Part shown: positions 34,301 to 47,060 of the stretch, in pieces
How the letters are laid out: each line of letters begins with the position of its first letter
Numbering within the stretch: position 1 is the first letter of the stretch
DNA from: Aphrophora alni
Taxonomy: Eukaryota; Arthropoda; Insecta; Hemiptera; Aphrophoridae
Direction of reading: 5' to 3'
NCBI GenBank assembly: GCA_963513935.1
Contig: OY740769.1
Location: 102,961,762-103,025,761 of the forward strand
DNA length: 64,000 nt
Notes under the pieces: model-generated
What the model was told of the DNA's origin: nothing
Seen by the model: only the letters and a program-made list of their open reading frames with translations
The model's database searches: none
Position numbers and translations under genes: made by a program

Positions 34301-37300
34301 CTACTGCTACAAAAACCAATTTGACCTAAATCTGACAGCTTATTAAGACACACCTCTCAATATTTGGACGTTCCCGAGAGTCCCGGAACGCCATATCCCG
34401 AAAATCTACCCTAAAATAATAATTTAAACAACACCACTAAATTAACTAAATAAACTGGATGAACACAACACTAGTGATGTCAAAGTGTTCCAAGACACTT
34501 TCATTAGGGCTCTATACCTATCTCATACGTCATCGGCTGAATCTTTTGGATCAGCTGATCAGCTATTCTCCAGTCTCACTGGCCAGTGATATCGATTACG
34601 ATTATGATTGCAATCCGGGCCGTATCCAAAATACAAGGCCGAGTGTCTACGTCATAACACGTTACAGGCTACACTGAGCAAAATTTTATAAACTTGCTTA
34701 GAGACCATTTTAAAAATTGTAATTTTGTGTTTTTCCTATAGCACTCATCCCTCATTCCCTAATTTTTAATTATCAAACAAATTTAAAAAATAGAATCACC
34801 CCGCTATATTATCAAAATACGATTATATCAATATACCAAATGTGATTAAAATCTGTCCAAGTGTTTGGCCTCAAGAGCACTATATGATACACGAAACGCC
34901 CGACGGACATTATTTCAAATTTAACTTTTTTTTTCAAACACACAATTTCAAAACGGATGTAAACAAAAACAAAAAAAAACTCCACATCGTTTTGTCGATT
35001 CATTATATGACTTTGTATAAGCTATGAATATATATAAAAAAGTAAAAAGGGAAAATTAACCATGGGCACACCATAGAAGTATTACTATCTCTGTCCCGGC
35101 GCAAAAGATTTCAATTATAAATTGTGAAATTTTTTAAAGTAGACCAATGTTCCATACCACAAGAATATTAATCTATTATTGAATAATTTAAAAAGTACTG
35201 GAAATGAATTTAACCGTGATAGTGGTTTATCCCAAATTACTGACAATCCTGAAATTATTTGTACTTTAGGTTGATACAATGATTTTGGTTAATTATAACT
35301 CCTTTTCTTTCTAATTTAACCCATATTATAAGTGGTATTCTAACGTTTATCACGGAGCTTGTTTTTTTCATTTTCCATTTTCAACAGATCACTGCCGAAC
35401 CCGTAATTTTTTAAGATAAGAAACAATGCATTTTGTTTATATTTTCCGAGACTATATTTCAGATATATTATATTACAATCGGTAGAATTAGTTTAATAAT
35501 TTCGGAATGTTAATTTTGATCTTATGATAGTTTACTCAATAAATGTTTACCTTGATTGACATTTGGTTTTTTGTATGGGTGTGAGAGGAGGTTATTCGAC
35601 TTTGGAGCAACCTAATTTTGAAGTATATATTTATGAAAGCTGTATTGTTACATTATCTCTTTTCTGAACAAGTTATTGATCGTATTTCAATGGTGAAACG
35701 TGATTGTGTCACACACAAAACGTAATGTAATCATTTGACAATGCCGCTTGTCACGGTGAAGCAGGTGTAATAAAATACATTTCAACAAAGATTGTAAGAC
35801 AGTAAAACACAACAAGTAAAACACAATACCTTTATTATAATTAATATTAGCAACTCAAAAGAAGAAACACAACCTTCTCTTTAAATAATAAATTAAAGTG
35901 AAATAATTATCAATTTCTTTTGTTGTGATTTGTTTTATTAATGTGTTCTGTATTTTATAAAATTAATATAAGATAACAATATTAAATGCACCTGAGGATG
36001 GGATTTATTTGCGAAACAACTGTCTTGCAGTGAATAAAGAACCTAGTAATATTGTTTAATTATGGCGTAATTACAAGTAAGATTACTAAATTATAACAGA
36101 AAAATGGCAGCTCGATAGTTAGAAAATAAAAATACTCTACACATGTCATCATAAAAATATGGAATATCTCATTAATTTACAATATTTACAGATTTCTGGT
36201 ATAAACCAATATGGCGAATTGCTTAAAAAGAAATAAGAGTACTTGCATAATTTGAAATGTAACAAATGAACGGGGGTGAGATCTGGACACATTATTTTAA
36301 CTGGTTCGGACATTAATATGAATATCACATCTCACTAAATTTAAGTTGAAATAAACTTTTCTACTTTGAGATATTCGTCAACCAATTCGATGTTCATTTG
36401 TACTTACACTATTATGAAACGGAGAATGCGGCTGAAAGAAGGGTAACTTCTCTAATGCACGCGCCATCACACACAGGCGCGCAGAGTATTAGGACTGGCC
36501 GGTATTTGCCGTGGCCGATCTGCATTAGTTACTTATTATGGTTCACATCCTTCAAACTTTCATTTACTTAATTTGATATTTTAAAATGAAATCTGTATTA
36601 TTTATTTATTCTACACTTCATTACAAGAAAAATGAAATCAATCAATGTAAAATTTACTTTAATAGAGTCCAAAATCAACAATGTTTGCTGAAAATGAATG
36701 AGAGATTTTATGATGACTATAAAGTGTAAATAAACAACATTATTGTATGTTTATTGCAAAAACATTTTTAGATTTAAATGAAACAAAAGAGCACAATATA
36801 ATAATAATAGTATAAAACTTAGATTGTACTTGATTAATTACGTTGTAATAAGCTGTATATGAACAAATATGTATTAAAACGGTAATATTGGTATTTACAA
36901 AGTTATTTTTTTTGTAATTTAACAGTAGCTCATCTAAGCAACAGTAATACAGAGAATAATGTTTAAAACAGCAAAAAATTACCAACTAATATTGAAAATG
37001 TAACAAATATTTTAAAAATTCAAAACATTGTGATAAGCTATGCGTTAAATAAACATATAGTACTATTTAATATAAGTTTCCATTCTCAAAATCAATAGCA
37101 CCAGATTAATACACTACAAAGTACAGTACTAAGAGTCACTCAAATTGTTTGTTGATTTTGGGCTTTATTTCAGTAAATTATTCGTTGTTTTAAGTTACAT
37201 TGTTTTTGAAATTATATTGTAAAATATATTATACATTTTATTTTCAATTGTGAAATAAAACAAATTAATAATAAAAACAGGCCACCCAAGACTTATAAGG

Positions 37301-38934
37301 GTGGCTTGGGGGTAAGTCACCGAACACACTAATCCTCTGCGCTTGTGTGATTGAAGCGACCCTTCGTTCAGCCGTATTCCCAGTTTGATAATAGTATAGT
37401 ATTTAGTGTAAAGCTTCTTTTGCAAGTGATTTCGGTTTCGATCGTCGTAAGAGCTCAATCATTTGCGAGGTTGACCCAGCATCGTGAGGTAGAGTTGATA
37501 ATTATAGTTGGTAACGTATCTTGGTTATGAAAGCTAAAAATGCCGCGACGGAAGTTCAATATGCTGACCCTACATAATCGATAACAAACCATCAACAGGT
37601 CTAGACCCATAGCGGGTATTTATTTCTTATTATTAATTCGTAAACTGACATTATAGAGATAAAAACACATACATTTTGTCTGAGTTTTTAGCGATTACTT
37701 TTGATCAATTGTTGGAGTTACATTTTTTGAAGAAATCTAAATTTTATGTTTATACGAATGGTATAAAATATTGTTTTTTTTGCATTTGAGGCAAAATATA
37801 TGGACAATTTTACTGTTATTAATTATTATTAAGGTGGATTTGATATAATGAGTCATTCAAAAAATGTACTAAATAAAAATCAAAATAAAGTCATATGCCA
37901 AATTTTATCTATATAGATCTACTAATAGAGTTGTAGACCACTGGAAGAGAGAAAAATAAATAGAAAAGCATTACAGTAATACAAATGAACACTTTTTTCT
38001 TAGAAAAATTAAAAAGATCCCAAATCAAACGATTTTTTTCAAAATGTATTTCTTTTTTACTTGTATAATATTTTTTCCTTTATTTTTTAAATGACCTTCA
38101 TATATTTTTGATTTATTAAATTATTAAATAGATTTATTATTATAATATTGAAAATTAATAAACTTCCATTAAATACTTCAAGAATGGAGACTAGTACAAG
38201 AAGTTCTCAAGTTCGCCACAAATGTAGCTCAGCACTAGCTATCAGGGCAGACAATCGATAATCCTGTGCTGCGATCTTCCCACCCTGAGCTTAACTACAA
38301 AGAGTCTTCAGTATTGTTGTTCAGTTACAATAATAAACATAACAATTCAAACTTCTCGAATATAATTACAACAATTAGACCCACTTTATGCCGTACGCAT
38401 CACGCAGCAAAATATAATTTCTTGACATTTTGCGTGAGTTGTAGTAACACGGTGTAGTCGGCGTCAAAAAGTTTCAAATAATTACACCTCGGTTTAAGGA
38501 CGACTCCGTTGGTACACCTGTTACGCATTTGAGTGTTATTTGTTTATTGTATGTTATATGTACTTTTTTACTTTCAAAAAAGGAAAATGAAATGAAAAGT
38601 ATTTTGTATATTTATTATATTTAATTTGTATACCATATAATGTAAATTAGACCATTTATGAAGCAATTTATTATAAGGACACAAAATACTTTGTACTAAT
38701 TTGGTCATCATTAATTATATAAGGTAATAAAAGATTTCATTGTAATATGTAGGATGGAATAAAAATTATGATTTTATTTGTAGATGTATTAGTTGTAGAA
38801 AACAACCGGGTAATTATTGCTAGTAACTTGCATCAAAGGTAATATATAGTGGGTTTAAGTTTGCTAGGCGGTGTGTCTTAAAAATCAAATCGTTGAATGG
38901 TAGAAAATTGTCGTCATTAAAAATGTCTTTTCGG
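31351..38934. other. Long AT-rich non-coding stretch
   Basis: No convincing exon, RNA gene or complete mobile element. Items noted: motif copies with CTGAAGATGATACC (minus, about 31660-31693), CTCTGAGGATG (about 32946) and CCTGAGGATGGG then GCGAAACAACTG (35991-36020). GC-richer islands near 36421-36530 and 37280-37560 have no recognisable coding content; the latter holds a short hairpin near 37280-37310. The longest frames (for example 33368-33610, minus) lack motifs. Confidence 0.5.
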
Positions 38935-39500
38935 TATCTGTCATTCAAAATTCAAAAATTGAAAATGAACGATGGACACCGATTTTGGACAAAATATTTA
39001 TACATTTAAATAAGGACCTAAAAACATCTTCAGCGGATATCGTATTTATTTAAACTCGATCTGTTAAGGTCATCAAAGTTTGTTCTTTGTTTTTGCTATT
39101 TTTTCCTGATATTTTGCTTACATTGGTTTGGATCATTAATCTTAATGTTTCGTTTAAATTTTAACGAAATCGATATTGACTATTTCAAAAATTAGTTGTT
39201 TTTTAAGAGACTCGTAGGTCGATTGTTTTACCGATACCTCATGAAGAAACATTTTTTTGAGAGATAACGACCAAAACGTTTTATTTGAGTCCTTAGAAGG
39301 TATACTCGTTCAGCAATTCAATTAAAACCTTTAGATCTGTTTTTGAGAAAATCCTTTTTTTTGTGCCCTAACTAAAACTCTAAATGTTTAGTTATAAAAA
39401 CATAACCTTAAGTATGGCCAAAATGTGCCCTAATACCAAACTTTATGAAAATAAATCTACGAAATTGGGCTAAGCAAATTTGGACCCTGGAAACCTAAAA
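38935..39500 (+). repeat. Dispersed repeat family B, copy
   Basis: It contains TTTTTTTGAGAGATAACGAC, then ACGTTTTATTTGAGTCCTTA, then TTTTTGAGAAAATCC. The same order is seen near 405-500, 46860-47060, 50190-50370 (minus) and 63060-63210 (minus). Unclassified. Confidence 0.5.
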
Positions 39501-41169
39501 ATGGATATATTCACGAAATAACTCATGTCACAGCACTTATCTCATGACACTGCACATAACTCATGACACAGAATATATAACAATATCAATGCAAAGTAGA
39601 TTCGAGAAGGTAAAAACTAATAATTATCATTATGTTACAAGAAGAGCTTTTCTTAGAGCTACATCCTTTCAACTCAACATTCAAAACTAATAACTATTTT
39701 AAAAGTAATACCAGAAAACCAAATTGTCAAAAACATAACTTCAAAATAGAAATAAAATCAATAATTGTTCTACTAGTTGATTTTTACTTAAATTCAGCAA
39801 GCAAACTAAGTTATACTAATTATTGAATATAGTAACAAAATCTGAACGCCGTTACTCTTTGAAACCTTCGTATATGAAAATACACGAGTCTGTAAATAGA
39901 TCATTTTGTGCAAAAGACGAAGTGTACATAATACATATCAAGGCTAAAGTTATTAATCGAATCGATGGACAAGCAGGAAATGAAATTCGGGTGCCCTTAC
40001 ATCAACATATCAGCCAAATACAAAGTAATTTTAAAATTAATTTAGAATTTCTTTTTTATTTTAGTCAGATAACACTAGTCGTACAGATCTGGAAAATGCA
40101 ATGCGATCTTAAAATGGATGCAAGTTGCACTTTATTGCCCGCTTTAAATAAAACGCTTAAACTTCATTTAAAACTTGCTGAAACATCGACTTGGTATTAT
40201 AGCTTTGTAGTAATAAAATTGGAAGTGTTACAAAAGCTAAGAGTTTCCTACAATTTATTTTAACACTACACAGTCTTGGCAATAAAATATTTAAATGTTT
40301 AAGTTGCAATTTATAGCTGAAATTGTTTATTGAAATGAGTGTACTGCAGGTTAAATATTTTGTTTCTACAAAACTGTTGGAATTATACAAATTTTAATGA
40401 CAAAATGTTTGACATGCAACTGATTCGCTGACATGATAGAGCTCCACTTTGTTACGGTTATCTGTTCTATTGTACACCTCAACTATGGTATTGATATATT
40501 CAGTTAATGAACTGCACAAAAGTAGCTGTTATAAGTTCATTTAGAGTCATATTAGAAAAAAATACCAAAAAAAAAAAAATAAATAAAAAAAAATATTTGA
40601 ATATAATCTTCTGTTATTTGTAGTGTTTTAAGATTTTCTGGCGCGCTTGGACGATATTTTCAAACCTATTAAGAACGACTCGTCAATCTCCCCCCCCCTT
40701 CACCTGTAGTTGTAAGCACCGCCCTACTGATATTTAAAAAACAATCCCTGCTACTTTATTTTAGACTATAATAAAACGATGTTCAGTTGAAACGATCTTA
40801 TTTTTATACCAAACAATAAGTTTATCCATCATTCTATACAGATTTTTAAGTTGTACCATGCGAGCTAATGTGGGAGGGGGGAGGGGAGTTGTAGGTACAC
40901 ATGTTTTTCATTGACGAACGATTTTTGTAATTTGAAATTCACCCACTATTTTGAATGTTAGCTACTTATGTTTTGGTTTAAGCTTTCAGTTTATCTTTTG
41001 GCCTTAAGTACAAATGGTTTTTTGTTAAACCTTGGGACCTTAAATTGTTTCAGTATTAAAGAACGCTGAAATAATTCATGTAATTCACGAAATTTATAAT
41101 TAAGACGTCTGAAACCCGACCTGCTGACCACACAACACACAATCAGAGCCGTTATCAAAATTTCCCAGT

Positions 41170-41170
<1 letters not shown>

Positions 41171-41205
<35 letters not shown>
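41171..41205. repeat. Poly(T) tract, 35 bases
   Basis: Pure T run after TTTCCCAGTG. A minus-strand frame through it (41100-41321) would encode poly-Lys and is an artefact. Confidence 0.9.
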
Positions 41206-41208
<3 letters not shown>

Positions 41209-42977
41209 CGAGACGAAATATAAAATTTAAGGAGTATGCAACTAAAAGTGAGACCTTTGTAGTATTTCGTAAAACATCGGGTATAATTCATGTGGACCAT
41301 CAAAATGTGCAAGTTCCACAATATACAAAACTAGCTTAATTTATAATCTCTGGAAATTCACATAAATTATAAAAAATTTTCTTAGAAACAAAGAAAGAAG
41401 AAAAATAGTTATATAGAAAGAGTAAAGGTAGTAAAGAGAAGATTTGTGTGTATGTGTGTTTTTAAAATTAGAAAACTTAAAGAGGTTCACTCCCATTCGT
41501 GTCCATCCGTAGATTTATTGCGCCCTCTAATCAAATTCAATACTTCAGACCAGTGTATTAACTCTCAGGTATTGTAGTGCCATAACTTCTCCGTGTTGCT
41601 GTAGACTTCAAAGTTTCTCCTTCTCTTTTAATCAAGAGCTCCGTAGTCAAGTAAAATGTGTGCGACAGTTCACAGTCTACATATTGGTATGGCCTGATAA
41701 AGGTTCAACTAATGGATATCATTCCAGAACTGATAAGGTTCGGGGATCATAACAAAGAAGTATCTCCTGTCCAGCTTGACAAGTGTACCTGGTGCCATTT
41801 TGGGGTCGACGAACATGGCGCTTGCATAGTTTAACTTTCAGAATGAAGACAAGACAAAACATATGTACAAGCCGGAATTATAGTTGTATATTGGTCAGTA
41901 AGATAAACATTGTTATTTTTTGAGTGTCTTTGTTAAATAAAAATTACCGTAAGAAAATTTTAAAATGGCGATCTTCTGAAACGATAATTCATAATGTAAG
42001 AACTAGACGTAAAGGCCCGTCAATTACTATCTACAAACATTTCTTTATAAAGACGAAACGAATATATCTTAATTGTTGCTGTAAAAATGATTAAACGTTA
42101 AGTTATTGGGTAAGGACGAGTATTTCTTCTTTATTGACATTGTGAATTGCAAGGTTAGGACTGACAGACACAATAGTCGTAATATTGAGAAGCAATAATG
42201 TCTGGACGATGGTTTAACTTTTGTGTCTATTTCCTTCCGATAACGGCGTCGGCTAAAGGGGTAAAGCAGACGTTTTATTGCTTGATCAAAAATAAAGAGC
42301 CTTTGTCTGGAACGTAGATGAGTCATAGTTAAAAAAAAATTAATATAGGAATTGTTCTCGTTGTAAGAGAACTTTTTGACAACAGATATTTTAAGTTTAT
42401 GTTTAACTTATTGTTTCCTAAATACATAATAAATTTGTAATTTTAAAAATAGTTTAGAGAAAATATATACATATACATTGGCATCATGTAATCGTTTATG
42501 ACTTACTTCTGGAAAATAGTTTACATCTTCAACTCGTGTAGTTATTTCTAAACTTTATTTCGGACTCCTTTTAGAAACCCAAAAGGTTTGTGCAGGCGAA
42601 GACTATGAATATTTAACTTAGTTGCAGTCTTTAATATGAATATGAACTTTCAAGTTTAAGTAACCATATAGGTACTTTGCTCTTTTTACAATTTCTATCT
42701 GTAGTAATTTTATCAACGTGACCTCAAATTTTTTTCATATTCTTACATTTTTTTTTAATGTTGTACCTCTTGTAAATGGTTACTATTTACAAAATTAAAA
42801 CTGCACCCTCCCCCACATAAAAAAGAAAAACAATGAGAAAATTAGGATGAAATTACTTTATAAAGTTTAAAAAAATTGTTGAAAATTTATGGTAGAAACC
42901 AGAATTCTTGAGACATCTGGTGTGTGTATATATGAATATATATTAAGAAGCTTTTCTTTGGTATAATATCAATAATT

Positions 42978-42981
<4 letters not shown>

Positions 42982-43028
<47 letters not shown>
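42982..43028. repeat. (TA)n microsatellite
   Basis: An uninterrupted alternating TA tract of about 46 bases. Confidence 0.95.
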
Positions 43029-43030
<2 letters not shown>

Positions 43031-43420
43031 ATAAATTTCTAAAAAGATATTAACTATTTTGTATATGACTCAACACTGCAGTTACAAGAAAGATGATAAT
43101 TCAGCACTCTAATAATTTCATGCAATTCCAACAAAAAAATAAAAATTTAATTAATTATTTATAGATGCTTACTTTAAATTTAACCTTAAAAGTGTGAAAT
43201 TCTAGAACTGTTCTGCACACAACACTCTTTTGAAAATCATACTTTTTAGAGGTTGTATAAGTTTTTATTATGTTCTTACAGCACATTATTTTAGGAGTAA
43301 AAAATAACTGAACTAAATCTATATTATTTTGTTCTTCCTTTAAGAATTTCTGAACCCTAATCTGGGAAACACTGGCCGCTAATGTCCCGTTTTCTTGCGC
43401 TTTTTTTGCAGAAAAATAAG

Positions 43421-43465
43421 TTTTGGTTAGATTAGGTTTGGTTAGATTAAGTTAGGTTAGGTTTA
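43421..43465 (+). repeat. Degenerate GGTTAG/GGTTAGG repeats (telomere-like)
   Basis: The string runs TTTGGTTAGATTAGG, TTTGGTTAGATTAAG, TTAGGTTAGG. Most insects use TTAGG telomere repeats, so this may be a decayed interstitial telomeric tract. A similar string is at about 47040-47090. Confidence 0.4.
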
Positions 43466-44279
43466 AATTCCCTATTCATAGGCTACATGTATAGAGGTTA
43501 CTAATCAATTCTCTTATTAGACTGTGTATTAATTTGACGCCTACGTTTTCTCATTAAATCCACAATACGTTTCCTAAATATGTAATTAAATTGTTTACAT
43601 CTTAAACAATTCAAACTGGAGTCGAACACAATCCAATCATATATGATTTAATTAAGGAACCCACAAGCAGAATAATTATAATATTGCTTATCCGACATGT
43701 AGCGCCAATATGGAGAGTGTAAAGTAGCAAGTTAAGTTAAGTAACTATCTCTGTAATGTGTGCAATGTGTGACAGCTTTATTTTCGTGCTCTACATCTCA
43801 CCACAGACAAGGTCGAATCATGCATAAGTAACGTCTTGACAATGAAGAAACCTTTAGAAAGCGCTCGTCTAACAAAATGTAAAATTATTTTAGATATTTA
43901 ATTATAAAATAAGTGTGAATTAATGAAACAAATATATATTACATTTAATTGTTTTACATTTTACATTATGTTTAACTTATGATAGATATCGCTAAATGAT
44001 TATGTCTATTATTAACGCATTTTCTATAACATAGACGAAGATATTAATATTTCTTCAGTTATAACATGAATTCTTACCCAGGCCATATTGGAAAATAATA
44101 AAGTAGAAAACGTTGAAAACAGAAATCAGGAAAGAATGATGTAACTTTATGCCTTCCGTATACGGCGTCGGTTGTTGGTTGGGACGTGGCTATTATAAAC
44201 TCAAAATATAAAAGGATTTTTCTTGATTAATGTTTACTAGAGTAATCTAAGACGCTGAACTGGACTTTACCGGTCATAA

Positions 44280-44658
44280 TTTAAATACGTGGTTTTTGGA
44301 CAAATTAAAAATTTAAAAAAGAATAACGTCATGTTAAATACCAAATTAAAGAGCTTTTGAAGGTAAACTAATGGCACTAACAAATTTCACTTTTAACTTT
44401 ATTACAAATGTTATTTCAAAATTTGGATGTCATTATCTAAGAAACATATTCATTGTTTACAGTTAGTATTTACCTTTCGTATTTACCTCTAGATAGAAAT
44501 TGATTGGAATTAATCATTACGATTTTATAAAAATATTAAAAAATGTTATTGATATTAAAAATACTATTAAAAATCTCAAGTACATTTTGTACCGCCATTT
44601 TGGTTAGAGTCATTCAAAAGACATTCATTTCGTATTTTTATGCCCATTAAGGTGTCAT
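44280..44658 (+). repeat. Dispersed repeat family D, copy hosting a LINE insertion
   Basis: It shares CTAATGGCACTAACAAA, TTCACTTTTAACTTTATTA and TCTCAAGTACATTTTGTACC with the 26.0-27.1 kb block. The copy is cut by the LINE at 44659, with the target duplication ATTAAGGTGTCAT at 44646-44658. Confidence 0.55.
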
Positions 44659-46235
44659 AACTCACTTACTTCTTACTTCTTACTACGTGCGTCCAGCCTC
44701 GGTGCCGATTGCACGGTGTCTTCTATACAGATGGGCAGCATGTTGCACAAGTTTCGTGGAAGTGAGTATGGATGACATAAGATCCCGTGTGGCATTGCTA
44801 ACCTGAAGATGTCTCAGTATTTCCTCTTTGACTGCTCCATCACCATGGGTACAGTCAAGGACCACATGCTCCAGACTCTCGCTCCTCTGTCCACATCTAG
44901 TGCACAGAAGTGAGTCTATCCTACCGAAACTGTACAGGTATTCCTCAGTGATGATGTGACCAGTTCTGGATCGTGAGATGAAAGTTTGTGTTTGCCTAGT
45001 GTGGTTCCTGTATATCTCCAAATCGTTCGGCCATTTCAGCAGTTTGAACAGTCCTCTGCCGGTTGTATCACTCTTCCACATGTCGATTCATTTAGGTTTG
45101 AGAGAGCGTTTCGCTTCCTGAATGCTAGTAGTTAGAATCGGTACATGTAGTGGCTTTGGATGTTGCTGAAGAGCAGTTCTTGCTATTTTGTCGGCCTCCT
45201 CATTACCTTGTATGTTACTGTGCCCAGGGATCCATTGGAAATGAATGGTTTTATGCTTTTGTATAATCTGGAGCTGACTTTGTATTGCCTGTGTATATTG
45301 AAAGTAGGGAGATAGTTTATACCTGTTTGTTGTGTAGAGGGCTGCCTTGGAGTCTGTGAGAATGCAAATCTGTTCCCTGGATAAATCGTCACAGTGTTGG
45401 AGAGCAGCAAGGATGGCCAGAAGCTCAGTCTCCACGCTCGAGTTACTGACTGAAGAGACGTAGAAACTATATTCCACCTCTGGGATAGAGACGCCTGATC
45501 CAGATTGGAGATTTTCCGGATTGTGTGACCCATCAGTATAGATTTGTAAGAGGTTTTGGTGTTCAGTGTCGATTGTCTCCAGTGCGGCCCGTCGTAAGTG
45601 CAATGCACTGTCCTGCTTGGTCAGACCACCTGCTATGTCTGTGTATATTGCTGGAGCGATCCAGATCCATGGAGGTGTAGAGTTGACCGAGGGAATTCTC
45701 AGGGGGGAAAAACGGCTATGGCCTAAACAAATTTGCTGAATTCTGGCTCTGAAAGACTGTTTGCACGAGTCATTGGTGGGGATCAGCTGGCTGGATGGGT
45801 TGCTATCGTTTAAGGATGTGTTTTTGAGATGTTTGAGCCAAGCTCTTTCTTCAAGATATAGGAACAGTGGTTCAATGTTTAGCTCCATTTGTATAGCACT
45901 GATCGGAGTGGTTTTGGGTCATCCCAGGCAAATTCGAAGCTCTGTGTTCTGGATTACTTCTAGGTGTCTCAAGTGTGTCTTAGCTGCGCCTCCCCAGACC
46001 TCGCAGGCATAGGTAATCTTTGGTCGGATGTACTGAAGATAGAGCTTTCTTAAGGTCAACGTGTATGCTCCCCATGACTTGTTGGCTACGATCTTAAGTA
46101 GATTGATCCTTGGTAAAATTTGGTCACTGATTGAGGAGATGAGTGGCTTCCAAAGAAGTTTTTCATCGAGTGTTATGCCTAGAATTGGATTAGGATTATA
46201 GTTTAGTTTCCAGTCATAAGATATTGGTCAAGTAG
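44659..46235 (-). mobile_element. 5'-truncated LINE with RNase H and C-terminal zinc motif
   Basis: The insertion is flanked by a 13-bp target duplication, ATTAAGGTGTCAT (44646-44658) and ATTAACGTGTCAT (46236-46248), with one mismatch. It runs on the minus strand. The 3' end (low coordinates) has no poly(A) but heptad-like AGTAAGA repeats next to the duplication. The 5' end is cut within the RT domain. It retains the end of RT, RNase H and the C-terminal zinc motif of an ORF2, and belongs with RNase H-bearing clades (I/R1/Outcast/LOA type); I cannot fix the clade. Confidence 0.85.
44683..46230 (-). pseudogene. LINE ORF2 3' part: RT end, RNase H, CCHC-like motif
   Basis: One frame runs through almost unbroken. 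From about 46227 it reads the end of the RT domain (NPILGITLDEKLLWK, then YIRPKITYACEVWGG, then ELRICLG). An in-frame TGA follows at 45921-45919. From the ATG at 45888 the RNase H domain follows: LQIYTDGSHN (first catalytic Asp), VETELLAILAAL (Glu), CILTDSKAALYT (second Asp) and FQWIPGHSNIQGNEEADKIA (final Asp). A second in-frame TGA is at 45090-45088. The last part (44683-45081) carries RTGHIITEEYLY and the motif C-x2-C-x8-H-x4-C (CTRCGQRSESLEHVVLDC), then a TGA or similar end. The 5' edge also has a TGA at 46230-46228. All these stops are single-base changes without frameshifts, so the copy is dead but young. The overlapping frame at 45183-45608 is a shadow. Confidence 0.88.
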
Positions 46236-46248
46236 ATTAACGTGTCAT

Positions 46249-46859
46249 GTCGAATAGATCTTTAAATGGCATGGACAATATTCATTTTTGTTTTACCCCA
46301 ATTACTCCTCAACCTTTTAATTCTACTTACGTTTGGCGCTCTGGTTTAAGTAATTAACCTTAAAATTTTATCAAAATTGGTAGAATCTCAAAACTGTCTA
46401 AAATTTCGTCTTTCTACCTTCATTGTGAGGTACCGTACTTATTTTTGTTTGTTTATTTTTGGTGTTTTTGTTTGTTTTACAATAACAAACAATTTGAACA
46501 TAACTGTAATGATAGTCTACTAAAACATAAAATTCCAAATTTCTAAAAATAAAAATAAAAAGATTTTGATTATTAACGAAAAAAAGAGAAGAAAAAAATA
46601 TAGAGCCCTTATTACCCAAACATGATTGTTTGGGAGTTCTTTGTAAATATACATTTGTATATCTTCCATCGACCTACTATAATAGATAAATTTCATAAAA
46701 ACAGGTCTTCAGATATTGTTATTTTTCTTTATAAATGTAGTAATTTATAACACAAATCAGTTTGCACTATCGCAATTAAAAAATAATAATTCACTAATAA
46801 CTGACTATTGTAAATATTATTCAGATTCGTCTTTTTCACATAATTTATAGACCTTAACT
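46249..46859. other. AT-rich non-coding DNA right of the LINE
   Basis: Continuation of the older host repeat or intergenic DNA. No coding sequence is recognised. Confidence 0.5.
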
Positions 46860-47060
46860 TTATTTCAATTGGCACAATGGTTTGGATAAATAGTGTTTGA
46901 ATGAAATCGGTCGATTAGATATTTTATAACAGCTCCATCGACTTTTTCTTCTCAAACTGGGCTTTTTGGGCAGATATCGAGCAATTTGTTTTGTTTGAGT
47001 CCTTAGTGGCTACTGTTAGAATATAAGCTATTATTAGGAATAGGTTAAGTTGACTAATTT
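46860..47060 (+). repeat. Dispersed repeat family B, copy
   Basis: TTGTTTTGTTTGAGTCCTTA followed by GTGGCTACTG, matching the copies near 0.4, 39.3, 50.2 and 63.1 kb. Confidence 0.5.

Larger units (their letters stand above)
39501..44279. other. AT-rich non-coding DNA
   Basis: The open frame at 39823-40263 begins at TTG, has no motif and matches nothing I know; I treat it as chance. A 35-base T tract lies at 41171-41205. A GC-richer block at about 41480-41850 is unrecognised. A (TA)n tract and GGTTAGG-like repeats are listed separately. Confidence 0.45.

Noticed and set aside
39823..40263. 146-codon open frame, longest outside mobile elements
   Set aside because: It starts at TTG rather than ATG, has no recognisable domain and no splice or promoter context. 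In AT-poor-stop terms it is long but still plausible by chance.
41100..41321. Frame with poly-Lys
   Set aside because: Direct result of the 35-base T tract.
45183..46012. Extra frames within the LINE on both strands
   Set aside because: They overlap the RNase H frame and have no motifs of their own.
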